Position numbers and translations under genes: made by a program. A stretch of DNA of 20,472 nucleotides from Parachlamydia sp. (GTDB lineage: Bacteria > Chlamydiota > Chlamydiia > Chlamydiales > Parachlamydiaceae): contig JAJTHR010000053.1 of the NCBI GenBank assembly GCA_021298935.1, forward strand, positions 1 through 20,472. The letters run 5' to 3'. Below are positions 8,570-15,852 of the stretch, piece after piece (position 1 is the stretch's first letter; every line of letters starts with the position of its first letter). Below the pieces are notes generated by a model that was given only the letters and a program-made list of their open reading frames with translations, made no database searches and had not been told where the DNA came from.

Positions 8570-8643
8570 GCACCGGTAGCTCAATTGGATAGAGTACCCG
8601 GCTACGAACCGGGTGGTTAGTGGTTCGAGTCCTCTCCGGTGCA
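8570..8643 (+). tRNA. tRNA-Arg (anticodon ACG)
   Basis: The 74-base cloverleaf has acceptor GCACCGG (8570-8576) pairing with CCGGTGC (8636-8642) and discriminator A. The D arm is GCTC...GAGT, the anticodon stem CCCGG/CCGGG encloses the loop CTACGAA, and the T loop is TTCGAGT. The ACG anticodon (inosine at the wobble position) reads CGN Arg codons. CCA is not encoded. The T stem AGTGG/CCTCT contains one T-T mismatch (8621/8633), so the stem is slightly imperfect. A run of nine T follows (8646-8654), ending exactly at the next gene's start codon. Confidence 0.95.
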
Positions 8644-8654
8644 TCTTTTTTTTT

Positions 8655-9008
8655 ATGAAAATATATCTTTATTCCAAGTGCACAACCTGCCAGCAAGCTC
8701 TTCGTTTTTTAAATGACCAAGGAATCGCTTACACAAAAATTGAAATCGTTGAAACCCCTCCCACTATCGAAGAGCTGCATGCCATGCTAGCTTTTCAAAA
8801 CGGCAACCTAAAAAAACTTTTTAATACTTCAGGGCAGCTTTACCGCGGGCTCAATCTTGCAGCTCAATTAGAAACCCTCTCCCTCGATGAAGCCCTGCAG
8901 CTTCTTCACACGCATGGCATGCTTGTCAAGCGCCCTTTTCTAATTAACAAAATAATAGGCTTGACAGGTTTTGACCCACTTATCTGGAAGGAAAGACTGA
9001 AAGCTTGA
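8655..9008 (+). CDS. ArsC/Spx-family thioredoxin-fold protein
   Basis: The 117-residue product begins with a thioredoxin-fold strand and a CxxC motif (YSKCTTCQQALRFL, Cys9 and Cys12). It has the family-typical IEIVETPPTIEEL and the near-C-terminal LVKRPFLI segment with its Arg. Members include arsenate reductases, Spx-type RNA-polymerase-binding regulators and YffB-like proteins. The CxxC resembles Spx, but sequence alone does not separate the subgroups. I start it at ATG 8655; an upstream extension to 8613 would run through the tRNA gene. There is no Shine-Dalgarno, since the bases before the ATG are nine T, and the tRNA ends 11 bases upstream. The gene is thus probably read as a tRNA-mRNA transcript or from an unseen start. 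Confidence 0.8.
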   Translation: MKIYLYSKCTTCQQALRFLNDQGIAYTKIEIVETPPTIEELHAMLAFQNGNLKKLFNTSGQLYRGLNLAAQLETLSLDEALQLLHTHGMLVKRPFLINKIIGLTGFDPLIWKERLKA

Positions 9009-9034
9009 CTATAAATTTAATTTCGAATAAAATT
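9006..9034 (+). promoter_or_regulatory. promoter of the transporter-hydrolase-peroxiredoxin operon
   Basis: TTGACT (9006-9011, overlapping the TGA stop of the preceding gene) and TAAAAT (9029-9034) are spaced by 17 bases. Both hexamers are identical to those before groES. Transcription would start near 9041, leaving a leader of about 115 bases before the transporter ATG. Confidence 0.6.
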
Positions 9035-9078
9035 TTTCAATAAACGGTAATTTCACTCTGACATCTGCATCTTTCACA

Positions 9079-9094
9079 ACCGGCTTGTGCCGGT
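9079..9094 (+). terminator. leader hairpin or terminator
   Basis: ACCGGC and GCCGGT form a perfect 6-bp GC-rich stem around TTGT. Downstream, after AATAATCCCCCA, come short T-runs (TTTTTT). It lies behind the ArsC-like gene but also inside the leader predicted from the 9006-9034 promoter. It could therefore be a terminator for the former or an attenuator-like structure for the latter. Confidence 0.35.
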
Positions 9095-9155
9095 AATAAT
9101 CCCCCATTTTTTCAGCATTTTTCCCCTATTAAAAATTTAAAAAGAGAAAAAGTTT

Positions 9156-10337
9156 ATGTTTAAAAAAATGCCGTTTATCATGATGGCCCTCATTATTTTT
9201 ATCGGGCTATTCAGCTCCTTGATACCGGACAGCCTCCAATCGATCCTCTATGCCATCAGTTTGTCCATCAAGTCATTTATTGTATTTTGCCTGCCATTGA
9301 TTATTTTCGGCCTGCTCTTTAGAACAGCCGTTAATTTTGCGAAAAAGGCTTCAAAAATTATCCTCTTCCTCCTTGGCGGAGTTTGCTGTTCAAATTTTGT
9401 ATCAACAATGATCAGTTATTTCATCGGCACAGCCGCTTACCAATTCGATTTATCAATGCCTTTTCCCCAAGAAGGGGCCGCCTTGCTACCTGCATGGGAT
9501 TTTAGTTTGCCAAAGTGGATTGCAAACGACATGGCCATGTTTGCAGGCCTTTTAAGCGGCGTTGTACTGGGCTGGATGAAACCCTCTTCCGCTCATTTAC
9601 TGGCCTCAAAGCTGGAAGTAGTGGTCAATAAATTCCTGAAAATCATTTTGGCTGTCATCCCGCTGTTCATTACAGGTTTCGTGGTTAAAATGAGCCATGA
9701 TAAGGTTTTGGGTTATATTTTCAGTAACTATGCTCTGATCTTCATCTTGATAGCCTCAGCCTTACTAGCCTACGTTTTCATCCTTTATCTGGTCGCCAAC
9801 CGCTTTAATCCAGCTGCCGCATTTAAAAGCATGGGAAATATGCTTCCGGCAGCCATTACCGGCCTTGGCAGTATGTCCAGCGCCGCTGCAATGCCCTTGA
9901 CAATTCTTGGAACAGAAAAAAATTCAAAAAATCCCGACTTAGCCCGCTCGATCATTCCGGCCACTGTCAATATTCACCTGATTGGGGATTGTTTTTCCAT
10001 CCCAGTCCTGGCCTTTGCGGTGATGAAAAGCTTTGGGGTGCCTGAGCCGCTCCTGATCAGCTATTTAATTTTTGCCCTCTATTTTGTTTTGGCTAAATTT
10101 TCCGTGGCTGCAGTTCCAGGGGGCGGAATACTCGTGATGCTTCCAATTCTTGAAACGCACTTAGGATTTAACGCAGAGATGCTTTCTCTGATCACTGCCC
10201 TTTACATCCTGTTTGATCCGATTATCACCTGCGCCAATATTTTAGGAAATGGGGGCTTTGCAATGATTATAGACAGGTTATGGAAAAGGGCTCCTGACAA
10301 TTCGGTTGCCATGGAGCAAAAAAAAGCATTTGGATAA
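9156..10337 (+). CDS. dicarboxylate/amino-acid:cation symporter family (SLC1/DAACS) transporter
   Basis: The 393-residue integral membrane protein has about eight hydrophobic helices and the two re-entrant loops of the GltP/GltPh fold. Loop HP1 ends in SSAAAMPLT (241-249). TM7 reads ATVNIHLIGD (269-278) where the family has NMDGT. HP2 is AVPGGGILVMLPIL (319-332). TM8 reads DPIITCANILGNGG (354-367) against D..GRT..NVTGD. Aligned with GltPh, the amino-group-binding Asp is kept (Asp354), but the Arg that recognises the acidic side chain is Ile357, and two Asp linked to sodium binding are His274 and Asn365. A neutral amino acid or another substrate, and altered cation coupling, are therefore likely. 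First gene of a tight three-gene set; 3 bases separate it from the next start. Confidence 0.85.
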   Translation: MFKKMPFIMMALIIFIGLFSSLIPDSLQSILYAISLSIKSFIVFCLPLIIFGLLFRTAVNFAKKASKIILFLLGGVCCSNFVSTMISYFIGTAAYQFDLSMPFPQEGAALLPAWDFSLPKWIANDMAMFAGLLSGVVLGWMKPSSAHLLASKLEVVVNKFLKIILAVIPLFITGFVVKMSHDKVLGYIFSNYALIFILIASALLAYVFILYLVANRFNPAAAFKSMGNMLPAAITGLGSMSSAAAMPLTILGTEKNSKNPDLARSIIPATVNIHLIGDCFSIPVLAFAVMKSFGVPEPLLISYLIFALYFVLAKFSVAAVPGGGILVMLPILETHLGFNAEMLSLITALYILFDPIITCANILGNGGFAMIIDRLWKRAPDNSVAMEQKKAFG

Positions 10338-10340
10338 AAC

Positions 10341-10979
10341 ATGTTAATAAAAGCTTTCCCCTCAGGCCCGTTTGCCACAAATTCTTATGTAGCGGCCTGC
10401 GAAAAAACGGGCGAGGCCGCGATCATCGACGCCGCCCCCCGATCGACAGAGGCCCTTGAGGCCTATCTACAAGCGAACGGGCTGGTCTGCCGGGCCCTCC
10501 TGCTTACCCACTCCCATTGGGACCACATTGCTGATGCAGCGGCCTTGCAAAAAAAATTTCTCTTGCCTGTCTATGTGCACGCCTTGGATGCTCAAAATTT
10601 AAGGCAGCCGGGTGCTGACCAGCTTCCCTTTTGGATGGATATCCCTTCTGTCGAACCATCGATCCTGATGCAGGAGGGCGACCAGATCCCTGTCGGCCAT
10701 TTAAACTTCTCTGTCATGCACACCCCTGGACATACGCCTGGGGGCGTTTGCTTTTACGAGCCGCAGCAAGGCATTCTTTTTTCAGGCGATACGCTATTTA
10801 AAGGGACGATCGGGAATTTATCCTTCCCCACCTGCCAGCCCGATGAGATGTGGCCCTCTTTGGAAAAGCTATCCCGCCTCCCTCGCGCGACTCAAGTGTA
10901 TCCCGGGCACGGCCCGGCAACAACGATTAAGCAAGAAAACTGGCTCGGAAGAGCCAAAGACATTTTTGGAAACAAATAA
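10341..10979 (+). CDS. metallo-beta-lactamase-fold hydrolase, glyoxalase-II-like
   Basis: The 212-residue protein has all metal-binding motifs of the fold: THSHWDH (His57, His59, Asp61, His62), HTPGHTPGG (His131), FSGDTLF (Asp150) and VYPGHGP (His190). That spacing and the short C-terminus match the small YcbL-type glyoxalase-II-like enzymes, which hydrolyse thioesters such as S-lactoylglutathione or related persulfides; the true substrate is unknown. It is cytoplasmic, with no signal peptide. It starts 3 bases after the transporter stop. Its stop TAA forms part of the peroxiredoxin ribosome-binding site (TAAGGAG), so the two are translationally close. Confidence 0.88.
   Translation: MLIKAFPSGPFATNSYVAACEKTGEAAIIDAAPRSTEALEAYLQANGLVCRALLLTHSHWDHIADAAALQKKFLLPVYVHALDAQNLRQPGADQLPFWMDIPSVEPSILMQEGDQIPVGHLNFSVMHTPGHTPGGVCFYEPQQGILFSGDTLFKGTIGNLSFPTCQPDEMWPSLEKLSRLPRATQVYPGHGPATTIKQENWLGRAKDIFGNK
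10941..10956 (+). other. GGAA-tetraloop hairpin before the peroxiredoxin start
   Basis: TGGCTC and GAGCCA form a 6-bp stem closed by GGAA, a GNRA-type tetraloop, within the last codons of the hydrolase gene and about 20 bases before the peroxiredoxin Shine-Dalgarno. It may affect RNA stability or translation of the downstream gene, or be coincidental. Confidence 0.25.
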
Positions 10980-10989
10980 GGAGAATTTC

Positions 10990-11574
10990 ATGGGAGTATT
11001 AGTCGGACGTCCGGCCCCTCAAATTAAAGCTAAAGCAGTTGTTGGCGGAGCCATCACCAATGATTTTTCACTGCAGCACTATGCTGGACAGTATGTTGTC
11101 CTGTTTTTCTATCCTCTGGATTTCACATTCGTGTGTCCGACTGAGCTGCATGCCTTCCAGGAAAAATTGGAAGAGTTTGAAAAAAGGCATGCCCAAGTCA
11201 TTGGTTGCTCGGTAGACAGCTGTTATACCCACCTAGCTTGGTTGAACACCCCCAAAACCAAAGGCGGAATTGAAGGGGTCGATTATCCTTTGATTTCTGA
11301 CCTTAACAAGACGATCAGCCAAGATTATGATGTTTTAATGGCGCATGAAGGGATTGCCTACCGGGGCTTGTTCCTGATTGACAAGGAAGGAATTGTCCGC
11401 CATCAAATCGTCAATGACCTCCCACTTGGCCGCTCTGTCGATGAAGCGCTCCGTATGCTGGATGCCTTGATTTACTTTGAAAAGCATGGGGAAGTGTGCC
11501 CGGCTAATTGGAGCCAGGGAAAAAAGGCGATGAAACCAAGCTATGAAGGGCTTGAAAATTACTTCGTTAATTAA
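10990..11574 (+). CDS. ahpC: typical 2-Cys peroxiredoxin (AhpC/Prx1)
   Basis: Reduces hydrogen peroxide and organic peroxides in the cytoplasm. The 194-residue product carries the active-site motif FYPLDFTFVCPTE with the peroxidatic Cys49 and the resolving Cys170 in GEVCPANW. The C-terminal YF-containing tail (YEGLENYFVN) resembles that of overoxidation-sensitive Prx enzymes. The companion motif DLPLGRSVDEALRMLDAL is also present. I take the ATG at 10990, with TAAGGAG 6 bases upstream overlapping the preceding stop; the frame can be extended upstream to 10843, but that stretch overlaps the hydrolase gene in another frame. Grouping with a glyoxalase-II-like enzyme and a transporter suggests a redox or detoxification operon. 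Confidence 0.96.
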   Translation: MGVLVGRPAPQIKAKAVVGGAITNDFSLQHYAGQYVVLFFYPLDFTFVCPTELHAFQEKLEEFEKRHAQVIGCSVDSCYTHLAWLNTPKTKGGIEGVDYPLISDLNKTISQDYDVLMAHEGIAYRGLFLIDKEGIVRHQIVNDLPLGRSVDEALRMLDALIYFEKHGEVCPANWSQGKKAMKPSYEGLENYFVN

Positions 11575-11605
11575 GAGGGTGTCTAAAAATATTTATTTAT
11601 CAAAA

Positions 11606-11653
11606 ATGGACGGCCCTTTATAAAGGAAGATCATTTATAAAGAGGCCGTCCAT
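11606..11653 (+). promoter_or_regulatory. 19-bp hairpin covering the SD and start codon of the outer-membrane protein
   Basis: Positions 11606-11624 pair with 11634-11653 in a 19-bp stem, interrupted only by bulged A11643, around the 9-base loop GGAAGATCA. The right arm contains the Shine-Dalgarno (AAAGAGG, 11639-11645) and the first two bases of the ATG at 11652-11654. If transcription starts upstream of 11606, the messenger would hide its own start signals. No T-run follows, so it does not look like an intrinsic terminator on this strand. An alternative is a DNA palindrome around a -10-like TATAAA. Confidence 0.75.
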
Positions 11654-12572
11654 GCAAAAAATAAAACAACTTTTCCTTTCTTTTCTACTCATCTCTTTGG
11701 CAGCAAGCCCCTCTCTTTTTAGCCAAGTGCAAGAAGGCTATGTCGTCGATTGCACGGGATGCCCTCCGCAGCCCTGTTATTTCAAAGGCTTTCTGATCGC
11801 CGACCTTCTTTACTGGAGAGCTTACGAGAGCAAGCTGGACGTCTGCAGACCTGAATTAGAAAACCCATGCGGCGAATGCCGCACCTATAAAGGGGAAGGA
11901 CGCGAGCCACATTTTAAATGGGGTCCCGGTTTTCGCATTGGTTTAGGCTACCTTATCAATGACTTTGATTTTCTTATTACCTTGACCCATTTTAATTCAC
12001 GCACAAATCACTCCGAGCATGATCGCCTGAACTGGAAAGTTGATTTTGACAGCATCGACCTGCTCACTGGCTATGAATTCGGCTGCACACCCTGCCTGGC
12101 CATCCGCCCCTTTGGAGGCTTGCGTTTTGCCCGTATTGACCAAGAGATACGCACCTCTAAATGCCGCCAGTCATTGGCCTCTAATTTTGGATGGCGCTGG
12201 AAGCATGATGAAGACTTTTCGGGCATTGGACCGGTTTTAGGCCTAGATGGAAATTGGAATCTCTATGGCATTAATTTATATGTCAATGTGGCTGTTTCAT
12301 GGCTATATGGCAATTTTCATGTGCATTTGAACCAGTCGGAACAGCAATTTGACGAGACATATTGTGTGATGACTAAAACACATCTTACCGCCTGCATTCC
12401 AGTCTTTGATGCCAGTGCAGGTATCCGTTGGCAAGCCTGCTTATGCCGTGGAATTCAATTCGTCTTCCAACTGGGTCTCGAGCACCATGCCTATTTCAAC
12501 TATAATCGCATTGGTGACTGCGGAGACTTAAACTTCGACGGCTTAAACCTATCAGCCGGCTTTGCCTTCTGA
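11652..12572 (+). CDS. Cys-rich outer-membrane beta-barrel protein, MOMP-like/Lpg1974 type
   Basis: The 306-residue product has a signal peptide (MQKIKQLFLSFLLISLAASP...FSQ) and ends in Phe (NLSAGFAF), the typical Bam recognition end of an outer-membrane barrel. Alternating strands such as FKGFLIADLLYWRAYES, KWGPGFRIGLGYLI, IDLLTGYEFG, IRPFGGLRFARID and FSGIGPVLGLDGNWNLYG match the Legionella Lpg1974/chlamydial MOMP-like pore family as I know it. The mature part contains about 14 Cys (for example DCTGC, CGEC, GCTPC and ACLC), consistent with the disulfide-cross-linked outer membrane of chlamydial elementary bodies. It is probably a porin; the substrate is unknown. Its start codon lies in the long hairpin just upstream, so translation is likely regulated. 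Confidence 0.82.
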   Translation: MQKIKQLFLSFLLISLAASPSLFSQVQEGYVVDCTGCPPQPCYFKGFLIADLLYWRAYESKLDVCRPELENPCGECRTYKGEGREPHFKWGPGFRIGLGYLINDFDFLITLTHFNSRTNHSEHDRLNWKVDFDSIDLLTGYEFGCTPCLAIRPFGGLRFARIDQEIRTSKCRQSLASNFGWRWKHDEDFSGIGPVLGLDGNWNLYGINLYVNVAVSWLYGNFHVHLNQSEQQFDETYCVMTKTHLTACIPVFDASAGIRWQACLCRGIQFVFQLGLEHHAYFNYNRIGDCGDLNFDGLNLSAGFAF

Positions 12573-12594
12573 TAGGTCCTTAATTATTCACTCG

Positions 12595-14040
12595 TTATTC
12601 ATTAAGTAAATTCCTTTGAGTGAGCTCCGATTCGCCTAGCCAGTAGCAAAAAATGGAGGCTGGGATGCGCATAATTTTTAACGATTCGTCTCCTTCAATA
12701 ATTAGACCGCAATCGTCAGCCTCCTTAGTGATAGCAAACGCCTTATTGACCCCTTGCGTTTTGCAAAATTGCAGTAGCCCGCTAAGAGATTTTTTTTCTG
12801 TCGGTCTCGACATGTATTTAACTTCAAAAGGAATCATGCCGGTTGGCTTATGCATAATTAAATCCACTTCCTTATCCTTTACCCCTTTCCAGTAGCTGAA
12901 TCGGGTCAAATGATTCCCGCTATGGGCAAAAAGATGCTTGCATACAGCTGTTTCGACTGCTTGCCCAAGCGCTTTTGGCTCTTCGATCACATTTTTACCT
13001 TTCATTAAAATGGCGGAAGCAATGGCAGGATCGGCTAAATAAATTTTTGATCGCCCCTTTAGCACCTCTTTACCTGACCCAAAAGAAGGAAGCCGCCGAA
13101 GCAGATGAGCCATTTCCAAAAGATGAATAAAATGATTCACAGTCGTTCGCGATATGCCTAAATTGCTAGCAAGCGCTGCAATATCTTGTATTCCACCGTC
13201 GTGCATGCATAGGTAAATGAATGTCTGCTCAAGTTCCATGATCCTACGTACGCCAAATAAGGCTGTCATGTCGCGCTTTAAAACTTTGTCAATAATGTCT
13301 TCTCTTAACAGTCGTTGAGCTTGCAAAACGCTTTCCATTACTGCAGTCTGAGGGAAACCTCCACGAACTAAATATTCATGAAAATGACCGATCAATGGCT
13401 TGACAGCTTCCCTGATGTGAAAAAAAACATCTTTTGAAGAATTAAAAAGCTCATGAATTGTTTTAATTGAAGGAATCTGGGGAAGTTTAATTTTTTTTAT
13501 TTGCAGGTACTCAAAAAAAGAAAGTGTCGAAACTTCCATGGTATGCCACCGCCCTACCCCGGATTCCTGGCTGATATCTGAAAGAGACATCGCTGATCCT
13601 GTAAAGATGATTCTTCTTTTTTTGAAAAAATCCACTTGGTGCTTTATCCATGTACCAAAGTCTCTTAGGACTTGTGCCTCATCTAAAAATAAAAATTCTA
13701 TCTCGCCTGATTTAACCTCTAATTGCCTCCAGGCATCAATAACAGTTTCAAGGCCTGCCATCTTTATAATCGGATGGTCAAAAGTAATGTAGACAATATT
13801 TTTCGGATGGACACCTTCTTGAAGGAGCTGCTCGATCGATTGTAATAAAAGTGTTGTTTTGCCAACCTGACGGGGGCCAGATAACATGACAGCACGTGGG
13901 GCAGGAGGATGTGCTATCCAGGTAAAAAGCTCATCATAAACAGCTCTTTTCCAGTTTGGCAGATCAAACACTGCTTCTCCCCTCCACCAAGGATTAAATT
14001 GAGAAAGGATAGGAAGAAGCTCTTCTTTGGTTATATGCAT
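12595..14040 (-). CDS. AAA ATPase with DUF4143 C-terminal domain
   Basis: The 481-residue protein has an N-terminal AAA_14-type ATPase with Walker A GPRQVGKTT (55-63), Walker B FLFLDEAQ (116-123) and FTGSAM (sensor-1-like). It is followed by a helical part with a winged-helix-like segment (about 284-313, IAALASNLGISRTTVNHFIHLL). The C-terminal DUF4143 domain has a PD-(D/E)xK-nuclease-like pattern: VET (Glu363), KEVDLI (Asp393) and PFEVKY (Glu406, Lys408). Such genes occur as solitary, patchily distributed and often mobile genes in many bacteria and archaea; their function is unknown. Here it is a single gene, convergent with the outer-membrane protein gene, and its start codon directly abuts a repeated GTATAC box. 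It shows no clear Shine-Dalgarno. Confidence 0.9.
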   Translation of the reverse strand: MHITKEELLPILSQFNPWWRGEAVFDLPNWKRAVYDELFTWIAHPPAPRAVMLSGPRQVGKTTLLLQSIEQLLQEGVHPKNIVYITFDHPIIKMAGLETVIDAWRQLEVKSGEIEFLFLDEAQVLRDFGTWIKHQVDFFKKRRIIFTGSAMSLSDISQESGVGRWHTMEVSTLSFFEYLQIKKIKLPQIPSIKTIHELFNSSKDVFFHIREAVKPLIGHFHEYLVRGGFPQTAVMESVLQAQRLLREDIIDKVLKRDMTALFGVRRIMELEQTFIYLCMHDGGIQDIAALASNLGISRTTVNHFIHLLEMAHLLRRLPSFGSGKEVLKGRSKIYLADPAIASAILMKGKNVIEEPKALGQAVETAVCKHLFAHSGNHLTRFSYWKGVKDKEVDLIMHKPTGMIPFEVKYMSRPTEKKSLSGLLQFCKTQGVNKAFAITKEADDCGLIIEGDESLKIMRIPASIFCYWLGESELTQRNLLNE

Positions 14041-14117
14041 AGTATACTTTACATTTTTTGGTGTTTTACATTAAGTATACTTTACATATTTTTCCAAAAT
14101 TTGTAAAGTATACTTAA
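14041..14117 (-). promoter_or_regulatory. repeated AAGTATACTTTACA boxes before the DUF4143 gene
   Basis: TTAAGTATACTTTACA (14071-14086) and its exact reverse complement (14102-14117) form a 16-bp perfect inverted repeat with a 15-base spacer. A third copy, AGTATACTTTACAT (14041-14054), lies in direct orientation against the start codon, and a partial copy (TTTTACATT) sits near 14065. Each core is itself a palindrome (AAGTATACTT or AGTATACT). TATACT also resembles a -10 box. The arrangement looks like a multi-site operator for autoregulation. Confidence 0.65.
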
Positions 14118-14162
14118 ACTAATGAGGGATTCTTCTAACCTGAGTTTGGATACTGGGGAAAA

Positions 14163-14179
14163 GCGGTCAACTTGACCGC
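14163..14179 (-). terminator. terminator of the hemB operon
   Basis: Read on the minus strand, GCGGTC and GACCGC form a stem around AAGTT (extendable to an 8-bp palindrome) followed by TTTTCCCC. It lies about 80 bases past the hemB stop. The rest of the gap (14118-14260) shows nothing else I can identify. Confidence 0.6.
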
Positions 14180-14260
14180 GAAGCGTATAGAGTATGTGGT
14201 AGACCTTGTGTTTTTAGCAAAATTCCAGCGAAACTTAGTATATACGCATGCAATGTATCA

Positions 14261-15271
14261 TTATCTTCTTTGGTAGATTTCAGCCATTTTTCCGGCTGCA
14301 TAGGTTAAGATGAAATCGGCGCCCGCTCTTTTTATGGAAAGAAGCGATTCTTCGAACACGCGGTCGGCATCCAGCCACCCTCTCTGGGCTGCGGCCATCA
14401 CCATGGCGTATTCGCCGCTGACATGATAGGCGCCTACAGGAAGGGTTGTGGCTGATTTAATTTTGGCAATGACGTCTAGGTAGGGAAGTGCGGGCTTAAT
14501 GAGGATCATATCAGCTCCTTCCTCCTCATCCAGACGGCACTCGAGCAAAGCTTCACGCACATTGGCAGGATTCATTTGATAGGTTTTCTTATCGCCAAAC
14601 CGTGGAGCAGAATGAAGGGCCTCCCTAAACGGGCCGTAGAACGCTGAAGCATATTTTGCCGTATAGGAAAGGATCCCAACGTTTGTATGGCCTTGTTGGT
14701 CAAGAGCCCGCCGGATAAAACCCACACGTCCATCCATCATGTCGCTTGGAGCTACAATATCTGCCCCCGCTTCGGCTGCAAGACTAGACATTTGGGCAAG
14801 AATCGGCAGTGTCAAGTCGTTGTCGATTTCTCTCCTTTCGTTCATCAAGCCATCATGCCCATGATCGGTAAAGGGATCCAATGCAACATCCACCATCAGG
14901 CACATTTCTGGAATTTCTCTCCGCAAAGCCTGCAGCGCTTGGCACATTAAATTTCCCGGCCGAACCGCTTCGCTCGCCCCGCTATCTTTATTTTCCTTCG
15001 CTGTATAGCAGAAAAGGTCAACAGCTCGAATGCCTTTTTCATATAACTGCGCGGCCTCTTCAATCAAGAGATCAATGCTCATCCGATAGATTCCAGGCAT
15101 GCTTTGAATTTCTTCCTGCCGCTTAGACCCTTCAAGGATAAAGACGGGGGCAATCAGTTGGCTTGGATGCAGGTGCGTTTCCTGGACAAGCCCGCGAATG
15201 GCTGCGCTGCGCCGATTTCGCCTGGGCCTTTGCACGAGAGGCTCGGCGAGGGAGCATTCAGTCGATAGCAT
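14261..15271 (-). CDS. hemB: delta-aminolevulinic acid dehydratase (porphobilinogen synthase)
   Basis: HemB condenses two 5-aminolevulinate molecules into porphobilinogen for heme synthesis. The 336-residue product has the two active-site lysines, in LSYTAKYASAFYGPFR (Lys206) and MILIKPALPYLDV (Lys259). The metal site reads DVALDPFTDHGHDG with Asp128, Asp132 and Asp140 in place of the three zinc-binding Cys, so it is the zinc-independent, Mg-type form known from Pseudomonas. Start: an ATG at 15271 whose A is shared with the TGA stop of the upstream gene (TGATG), which suggests translational coupling; a TTG one codon earlier is possible. It is the last gene of the phosphate-transport operon and is followed by the hairpin at 14163-14179. 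Confidence 0.96.
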   Translation of the reverse strand: MLSTECSLAEPLVQRPRRNRRSAAIRGLVQETHLHPSQLIAPVFILEGSKRQEEIQSMPGIYRMSIDLLIEEAAQLYEKGIRAVDLFCYTAKENKDSGASEAVRPGNLMCQALQALRREIPEMCLMVDVALDPFTDHGHDGLMNERREIDNDLTLPILAQMSSLAAEAGADIVAPSDMMDGRVGFIRRALDQQGHTNVGILSYTAKYASAFYGPFREALHSAPRFGDKKTYQMNPANVREALLECRLDEEEGADMILIKPALPYLDVIAKIKSATTLPVGAYHVSGEYAMVMAAAQRGWLDADRVFEESLLSIKRAGADFILTYAAGKMAEIYQRR

Positions 15272-15837
15272 CAATGAACCTTGATAGGAAATTCTTTATG
15301 CACGCCCGGATAGTAGTAAGCAGAGTAAGTCACTGCCAATGAGGCGATTAAATTTTCATGCCCGTCAATGGTCGCAAAAGCCTGGTATTCCCGCAAAGAC
15401 CAGTCATCCCTTACGAAATCGAGGAGGGAAGGAAGCAAATGAGGTTTTTCAAAAGCAATTTCTACAATTTTGCCAGGTTCGATGGAAGGGAGAACTTTTT
15501 TTTCTGTTTCAAAAATCACGCTTGCCTCTTCTTTATCCAAGGGTTTGGCAAAAGCATAGCGCAAGTAAAGTTCCCCTTGAGGACTAGGCGTTGTACCTTT
15601 GTTATGGATCACCACCGAAAGCTTGACAGGGCTGCCTGGCTGCACTTTAGGTTTATCTTCATCGATTGGCTGGACAGGTTGAATTTGAATGGAGCCTTGT
15701 AGAATGGCTTCTTGCTGGAGGACAGCCTGTTGCTGTTGTTGACCGTATCCGATACGTGCTAATAATAGCAAGCAAAGTAAAAGGGCAAGGCTTAAACGGA
15801 ATAGCCAACGGGAAGAGGTCTTTGTATGACTTGACAT
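15271..15837 (-). CDS. small secreted protein with Q-rich linker and beta-sandwich-like domain
   Basis: The 188-residue product begins with a basic N-terminus and a strongly hydrophobic signal segment (about 10-27, ending near GYG), then a Gln-rich linker (QQQQQAVLQQ). The rest (about 50-188) has alternating strands, such as GSPVKLSVVIHNKGTTPSPQGELYLRYAFAKP and PGKIVEIAFEKPHLLPSL, resembling a CARDB/BACON-type immunoglobulin-like sandwich. That assignment is tentative. It is not a clear lipoprotein, since no lipobox is seen at the cleavage site. AAGGA lies 7 bases before the ATG. It sits between the phosphate permease and hemB in one operon and overlaps the hemB start by one base. I do not know its function; a periplasmic or envelope role is inferred from the signal peptide. 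Confidence 0.8.
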   Translation of the reverse strand: MSSHTKTSSRWLFRLSLALLLCLLLLARIGYGQQQQQAVLQQEAILQGSIQIQPVQPIDEDKPKVQPGSPVKLSVVIHNKGTTPSPQGELYLRYAFAKPLDKEEASVIFETEKKVLPSIEPGKIVEIAFEKPHLLPSLLDFVRDDWSLREYQAFATIDGHENLIASLAVTYSAYYYPGVHKEFPIKVH

Positions 15838-15852
15838 AACTTTTTCCTTCTT

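Noticed and set aside
8613..8654. N-terminal extension of the ArsC-like gene
   Set aside because: It would translate part of the tRNA-Arg sequence; the ATG at 8655 gives the normal family N-terminus.
10843..10989. Upstream extension of the peroxiredoxin frame
   Set aside because: It overlaps the metallo-hydrolase gene in another frame; the ATG at 10990 has an ideal ribosome-binding site and the family-typical N-terminus.
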